The notes beneath the pieces are model-generated. The model was given only the letters and a program-made list of their open reading frames with translations. It did not search any database and was not told the DNA's origin. Positions 7,435 to 11,211 of a DNA stretch of 11,211 bases are shown here, in pieces (the first letter of the stretch is position 1; each line of letters starts with the position of its first letter). The position numbers and the translations under genes are program-made. This DNA comes from Tannerellaceae bacterium (lineage in GTDB: Bacteria > Bacteroidota > Bacteroidia > Bacteroidales > Tannerellaceae): assembly GCA_031273385.1 (NCBI GenBank), contig JAISRY010000098.1, forward strand, positions 1 to 11,211, given 5' to 3'.

Positions 7435-8367
7435 TTAAAAAAAGACCCCCATACCTACACTCCAATCGACGTACTTAAAAGAGAGGGTATTGACCCCGGC
7501 GCTCAGATAGGCCGCCCGCCATTTAACGGCGACATCTATTTCCGCTGATACCCCTTTGTATGAGGCGTCTCTATTTTTAAACCAGATTTTTCCCACCTCT
7601 GCCGCTTCATCGTCCAGCTGCGTATAGGAATAAAGCAGGTCATACTTCCCATACCCTGCGCCTGCCGACGTATACAGCCATGGCGTACATTTTACGACCA
7701 GTCCGGCTGTGGCGGCAAAGGCGTTGCGCTTTTTCCCAAGCGGTCGGAGGTAGGCCTCTTCCGTCATCTGCGGCCGCCCGTCGGCAAACAGGTAGTCGCT
7801 TTTCCGGAAAGAGGCGTTTGTCTTGAAACGCCCGTACCATCCTATCCGGCTGCCTACTCCGCCCACCGTAACGCCCACCGGCATGACCGGCGAGAACGCG
7901 TAGCCGGCAAAGAACCGCATCCGCCGCCCCGTCCGTACAGGCCGAACCTCCGTGAAGCCATTGTCCGCCCTCACCGGCTGACGGAAACCGTTCAGCCTGT
8001 CGACCCAGTAAGAGGCCAGCTCTTCGCTTTTCGGCGTACCGATGCCCTCTTCATAATACAAAATAAGCTTGGATATGGCCACCGTATCGTTTTCCGTCGC
8101 TTTGACCTGCAAGCAGTTCAGGCAGCGGTTCATCACATTGTACATGGACGTACGCATCGGCTCGTTGACCAGCCAGATAGAGGTCAATTGCGTGATGCTG
8201 TATATATCGCACTGGAGTATACCCTCGCCGTAAAACAACCGGGCATCCCTGTAATCCTGGCGTTCCATCGCCTCATCTCCTCTTCTATTGTATTCTGTTT
8301 CTTGTTGAGCTGTCATATAGGCGGGAAATAGCGTTGCACACAAAACGAACATCCAAAGTATCTTCAT
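7435..8367 (-). CDS. Outer-membrane protein: Sel1/TPR-like N-terminus and C-terminal beta-barrel
   Basis: 310 aa from the ATG at 8367. An in-frame TTG three codons upstream is a poorer start. A signal peptide is clear (hydrophobic 4-17, probable cleavage after AYMTA, residue 20). Residues 24-50 look like a TPR helix pair (RRGDEAMERQDYRDARLFY). Residues about 104-125 (YYEEGIGTPKSEELASYWVDRL) closely resemble a Sel1 repeat. From about 148 to the end the chain alternates polar and hydrophobic residues in barrel-like strands (RMRFFAGYAFSP, FAATAGLVVKC, AAYLSAGVNTLSF) and ends in Phe-Phe, typical of substrates of the BAM machinery. The protein is probably a small barrel in the outer membrane with a periplasmic helical-repeat domain. 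The gene starts 9 bp after the kinase stop. I do not recognise a named family. A partner role for the kinase ectodomain is inferred only from adjacency. Confidence 0.7.
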   Translation of the reverse strand: MKILWMFVLCATLFPAYMTAQQETEYNRRGDEAMERQDYRDARLFYGEGILQCDIYSITQLTSIWLVNEPMRTSMYNVMNRCLNCLQVKATENDTVAISKLILYYEEGIGTPKSEELASYWVDRLNGFRQPVRADNGFTEVRPVRTGRRMRFFAGYAFSPVMPVGVTVGGVGSRIGWYGRFKTNASFRKSDYLFADGRPQMTEEAYLRPLGKKRNAFAATAGLVVKCTPWLYTSAGAGYGKYDLLYSYTQLDDEAAEVGKIWFKNRDASYKGVSAEIDVAVKWRAAYLSAGVNTLSFKYVDWSVGMGVFF

Positions 8368-8376
8368 AAAGCACAA

Positions 8377-10134
8377 TTAATACATTACATCACTTCTGAC
8401 CAACCCACCATTCTCGTCATAAATGTCGAACAGTTTATCGTCACGCTCAAAAGCACGTCCCTCATTCGCATTATCTACATTTATGTACTTACACGGTATG
8501 ATCTCTTCGCCCTTGGCGTCAATCACCCCGTATCTGCCGTTAGACTTTTTACGGACAATCATATACTGCCCGAACGGCCATTTCTCTTCATATAATGCTT
8601 TTCGTTCCGTCATACGTTTCTCATCTGCTTTTGCTTCGCTTTCGTTGATAAGCTCGGCTATTTTAGTTGTTTGTTTCAACTCTTGCGCCCTCATAAAGAG
8701 CCTCTTGGCCTCCTCGAAATTGGCCGCTTCCATTTGAGACCGCCCTGAAGCGACGAATGAGGTATAGGCCTCCTCCAGCTCTTCGCCGGTCAATGCTTCC
8801 GGTGGTAAAGGAGCCGGCGTATCCTCTTCAGCCGCCTGCTGCCTCTCATCCGGCTCTTCCGCTTCCTGCCGCCCGGTATGGGCAGCCGTATCCCTCATCA
8901 TCTCCGCCGCCGAAAGCTGCGGGGCGGCCTCCCCTGGGGGAATCAACGTCACTTCCGCCGTATCCCTTTCCGTCGCCGTTTCCACTTCGCCCGCCGCTTG
9001 CGGCATGGGCAACTGCCCGGCAGGCCTCATGACATTCAGCAGGGTTATGGAGGAACCAATAAATACAAATGTACAGCTTAATACGATAAAAACGACCCTT
9101 TTTCTTCTTTTTTTCCCTTTTTCTCCCTGATCGGGAATCGTAGGGGAGGTCAGGAGGGTGGTATCGCCGCCGCCTCCGCGTTCGGGAGGGAGGGGGAGGG
9201 TAGGGGCGGCCTCTTCCCTTTGCTGCGCCTCCACAGGCGGAGAATCCAGCGCATCGAGCATCTCTTTCATGTTCCGGAAACGATCCGACGCCTTTAGCTG
9301 CATGGCTTTCATGATCGCGGCTTCCGTCTTCGGCGTGATGGCGGGGTTGATGTCCGACGGCTTTTGCAACGGGCGGGTAGCCCTTAATATGGATTCGGTG
9401 GGGATTACGCCCGTCAGCAGGTGATACATCGTCGAGCCGAGCGAATAGATGTCGGGGCAGGGCGAAAAGGTCTGCGTCCCCTCGTTGTCGTACTGTTCGA
9501 TGGAGGCAAAGCCTTTCGAGAGCGTCATCATGGTCGTACTGGTCTCATTGTCTTCCATATCATACCGTTTGCTCACGCCAAAGTCGATCAGGCGGGCATT
9601 GTCGTTATGATCGATCAGGATATTGCTCGGCTTGATGTCCAGGTGCAGGATGTTCTTTTCGTGGACAAACTGCAACGCCTCCCCGATCTGGCGGATATAC
9701 CGCAGCAACTTCGCCTCCGGCAATACCCCCTCTTTCTCCAGCAAAGACTTCAGCGAGTGCCCCGAAATAAATTCCATGACGATGTAGGCGGTATTATTCT
9801 CTTCAAAGACCTCCAGCACGTTCACGATATGGGGATGATGGACGTCGGAAAGGATCTTGGCCTCCTTGAGCAGCTTCTCCTTGAATTGGTCAAACACGAT
9901 CCTCCCCGATTCGGAGTGGATATTGACCGTATAGTCCCCGGTATCCCTGTAGCAATAGTCTTTGAAAAAATATTCTTTTATACAGATGGGAATCTCTGTC
10001 TTGACCATACCCAACGAACCTTTCACCTCGGTAAGCCATACGGCCCTGTACGTTATGCCGAAGCCGCCCTGGCCGACTGCGTGTGACAGTCGGTATTTTC
10101 CATGCTGAAGATGATATCCGTTTGGTAATTTCAT
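8377..10134 (-). CDS. Transmembrane Ser/Thr protein kinase with extracytoplasmic TPR-like and WG-repeat region
   Basis: 585 aa. The Hanks-type kinase domain spans about 14-297: glycine loop GQGGFG (21-26), ATP-anchoring K53, helix C E91, catalytic loop HLDIKPSN (D166, K168, N171), DFG at 184-186, a Thr-rich activation segment (ETSTTMMTLS, about 197-206) and R285 in the last helix. All residues for activity are present. HLD replaces HRD, so it is a non-RD kinase. A Pro/Gly/Thr-rich juxtamembrane linker (about 300-340) leads to KKRRKR (341-346) and one membrane helix (347-367), placing the kinase domain in the cytoplasm. The outside segment has a Glu/Pro/Ala-rich stretch (about 380-447), a TPR-like helix pair (about 455-500) and at least one WG-type repeat (GRYGVIDAKGEEIIPCKY, 533-550). 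This outer part is the likely sensor. PP2C and FHA genes directly upstream suggest antagonist and phospho-reader. Substrates are unknown. Confidence 0.92.
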   Translation of the reverse strand: MKLPNGYHLQHGKYRLSHAVGQGGFGITYRAVWLTEVKGSLGMVKTEIPICIKEYFFKDYCYRDTGDYTVNIHSESGRIVFDQFKEKLLKEAKILSDVHHPHIVNVLEVFEENNTAYIVMEFISGHSLKSLLEKEGVLPEAKLLRYIRQIGEALQFVHEKNILHLDIKPSNILIDHNDNARLIDFGVSKRYDMEDNETSTTMMTLSKGFASIEQYDNEGTQTFSPCPDIYSLGSTMYHLLTGVIPTESILRATRPLQKPSDINPAITPKTEAAIMKAMQLKASDRFRNMKEMLDALDSPPVEAQQREEAAPTLPLPPERGGGGDTTLLTSPTIPDQGEKGKKRRKRVVFIVLSCTFVFIGSSITLLNVMRPAGQLPMPQAAGEVETATERDTAEVTLIPPGEAAPQLSAAEMMRDTAAHTGRQEAEEPDERQQAAEEDTPAPLPPEALTGEELEEAYTSFVASGRSQMEAANFEEAKRLFMRAQELKQTTKIAELINESEAKADEKRMTERKALYEEKWPFGQYMIVRKKSNGRYGVIDAKGEEIIPCKYINVDNANEGRAFERDDKLFDIYDENGGLVRSDVMY

Positions 10135-10157
10135 ATAAGCGTAAACATTTTGTACGC

Positions 10158-10165
10158 CAAAATTA
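10158..10165 (-). promoter_or_regulatory. Possible Bacteroidota -7 box before the kinase gene
   Basis: The minus strand reads TAATTTTG, matching the Bacteroides -7 consensus TAnnTTTG, in the AT-rich 36-bp gap between the phosphatase and the kinase. No good -33 TTTG is seen at the usual spacing. A 5-bp inverted repeat (GCGTA at 10139-10143, TACGC at 10153-10157) lies between it and the kinase ATG. It would give a very short leader. Chance matches to this short motif are common, so this is weak. Confidence 0.2.
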
Positions 10166-10170
10166 GTTAT

Positions 10171-10974
10171 TTATATAAAAGAATAAAAGAAAGAGAGGAT
10201 ATTTTGTTTGATACCGGCCGATTCTTGTACGTTTTGTATAGGAATAATATAAAATGAGAAGTTATCGCGGGTTTTTCCATTGCACGATTCCATCATCACG
10301 TCTTTCATAATATCGGGGGGAAGCTGCCTCTTGAACACCGAAGAAAGGGCTTCGTCGGTGAAATTTTCCATCATTCCATCGGTACACATAAAGAAGTAAT
10401 CGCCCGGCTCGACGTCCCTTATCAACGCGACGTCGGCCTTTACCGGATGGTCGCTCCCCTGGATGGCGCGTAAGATAACGTTTTTCTGGGGATGGCGGCG
10501 CATCTCCTCCGAATTGATTTTGCCTGATTTGAAGAGCGAATTGACCAACGAATGGTCTTCTGTCCGGTAGATGATCTCCCCACCGCGGAACTGGTAGATA
10601 CGGCTGTCCCCGATATGCGCCAGGGTAACGCCCGAAGAGCCGATGTAGAGCATGGTCAGCGTGGTCGCCATACCGGTCGCTTCGGGATGTTCGACGATAT
10701 AGCCGTCGAAGTGCGCCTCGGTATACCGCAACGCTTTCGTAATAAAATCGGGAGTGGGCTCGCCCTCCAGAAAGGTCGAAAAGTATGCCTGGAACAGGTC
10801 GCAGGCCAGCGAACTGGCGATCTCGCCCTTTTCCGCTCCACCCACGCCGTCGCACACTAAAAACAGCCGTTGGTTAGTGTTCACTGTTTCCGGCAGTGGA
10901 AAAATAAAATCCTCGTTATGCACCTTGTAGCCTTTTTCACTAATAGCACAAGGTTTTCCAATCGTTATAGTCAT
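10171..10974 (-). CDS. PP2C-family Ser/Thr protein phosphatase
   Basis: 267 aa, cytosolic, predicted to be a Mg/Mn-dependent phosphoserine/threonine phosphatase. The PP2C motifs run in order: NED (20-22), DGVGG with metal-binding D42 and G43, GMATTLT (101-107), HIGDSRIY (120-127, D123), TEDHS (138-142), NVILRAIQG (165-173), CTDGM with D199, and DNFS with D237. All core metal ligands are present, so the enzyme should be active. It is the compact bacterial type with no extra domain. After the catalytic fold a short hydrophobic tail (ILSFFYSFI) ends the protein, which might bring it to the membrane or to a partner. The gene lies 18 bp after the FHA gene and 36 bp before the kinase. It is the probable antagonist of that kinase, as in other bacterial kinase/PP2C pairs. 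The ATG at 10974 directly precedes the first strand of the fold. Confidence 0.94.
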   Translation of the reverse strand: MTITIGKPCAISEKGYKVHNEDFIFPLPETVNTNQRLFLVCDGVGGAEKGEIASSLACDLFQAYFSTFLEGEPTPDFITKALRYTEAHFDGYIVEHPEATGMATTLTMLYIGSSGVTLAHIGDSRIYQFRGGEIIYRTEDHSLVNSLFKSGKINSEEMRRHPQKNVILRAIQGSDHPVKADVALIRDVEPGDYFFMCTDGMMENFTDEALSSVFKRQLPPDIMKDVMMESCNGKTRDNFSFYIIPIQNVQESAGIKQNILSFFYSFI

Positions 10975-10992
10975 AATAGCAACCGTTATTAT

Positions 10993-11211
10993 TCATTCAT
11001 TGAACCGAAGCACGGTGCGACCAATCATGATCTCGTCGTTATCCTTTAACACGATAACTTCACCCTCTTCCAGGCAATTACTGTTATATAACGTATGGTT
11101 TTTGCTATTATTGTCCGACAGGTAATGATTATATCCTCCTTTGGCGTTTTTTTTAACTTCGATGCGGATATGCTCCCGGCTCATCGAGCGGTCGGCGGTA
11201 TGGATGGCGAT
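10993..11211 (-). CDS. FHA-domain protein (partial, 5' end beyond the window)
   Basis: Only the C-terminal 72 codons are inside the window. The frame stays open to the right edge, so the internal ATG at 11184 is not the start. The sequence covers the second half of a forkhead-associated domain: DRSMSREHI with the phosphothreonine-contacting Ser-Arg-x-x-His pattern, then a SDNNSKNHTLYN turn corresponding to the usual S-x-N-G-T-x-x-N, and the closing strands VLKDNDEIMIGRTVLRF. The Gly of the NGT turn is His here. FHA domains bind phosphothreonine peptides, so this protein probably reads phosphorylation by the kinase two genes downstream. The FHA domain is C-terminal. What lies N-terminal to it cannot be seen. 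Confidence 0.88.
   Translation of the reverse strand: MAIHTADRSMSREHIRIEVKKNAKGGYNHYLSDNNSKNHTLYNSNCLEEGEVIVLKDNDEIMIGRTVLRFNE

Noticed and set aside
9066..9073. TACATTTG on the minus strand as a -7 promoter box
   Set aside because: It lies inside the kinase membrane-helix codons, has no -33 partner at the right distance, and no gene start follows nearby.
8377..11211. Type VI secretion control module (PpkA, PppA, Fha)
   Set aside because: The kinase, phosphatase and FHA trio fits loosely, but no type VI structural gene is visible in the window and the downstream genes are envelope proteins of other types.

Overview
The window looks like chromosomal DNA of an anaerobic member of the Bacteroidales (Bacteroidota). 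Three things suggest this. There is a Bacteroides-type lipoprotein with an acidic stretch after the lipid-anchoring cysteine. Starts lack strong Shine-Dalgarno sequences. The leftmost intergenic DNA carries short tandem and dispersed repeats of a kind common in this order. A more exact placement (for example Parabacteroides or a relative) cannot be made by eye.

All eight genes lie on the minus strand, so transcription runs from high to low coordinates. In that order they are: an FHA-domain protein cut by the right edge (10993-11211), a PP2C phosphatase (10171-10974), a membrane Ser/Thr kinase (8377-10134), a Sel1/TPR plus beta-barrel outer-membrane protein (7435-8367), a four-FN3 plus Kelch lipoprotein (5245-7422), a serine O-acetyltransferase (4356-5243), a HydB/NuoF-like diaphorase subunit (2587-4350), and an [FeFe]-hydrogenase with a HydC/NuoE domain fused to its C-terminus (337-2565). 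Gaps are 18, 36, 9, 12, 1, 5 and 21 bp. No convincing terminator separates any pair, so the whole run could be one transcript. Position 1-336 has no gene; it is a mosaic of dispersed repeat units and a 7-bp tandem array that runs into the hydrogenase stop codon.

The layout falls into two modules. The right half is a phospho-signalling cassette: FHA reader, phosphatase, inner-membrane kinase with an extracytoplasmic TPR/WG region, outer-membrane barrel with a periplasmic repeat domain, and a probably surface-exposed lipoprotein. The left half is energy metabolism: an electron-bifurcating-type hydrogenase reduced from three genes to two by fusion, preceded by the first enzyme of cysteine synthesis, which could supply sulfur for the many Fe-S clusters. 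A link between the two modules is an inference from the gene spacing alone. No hydrogenase maturases (HydE, HydF, HydG) are present here.
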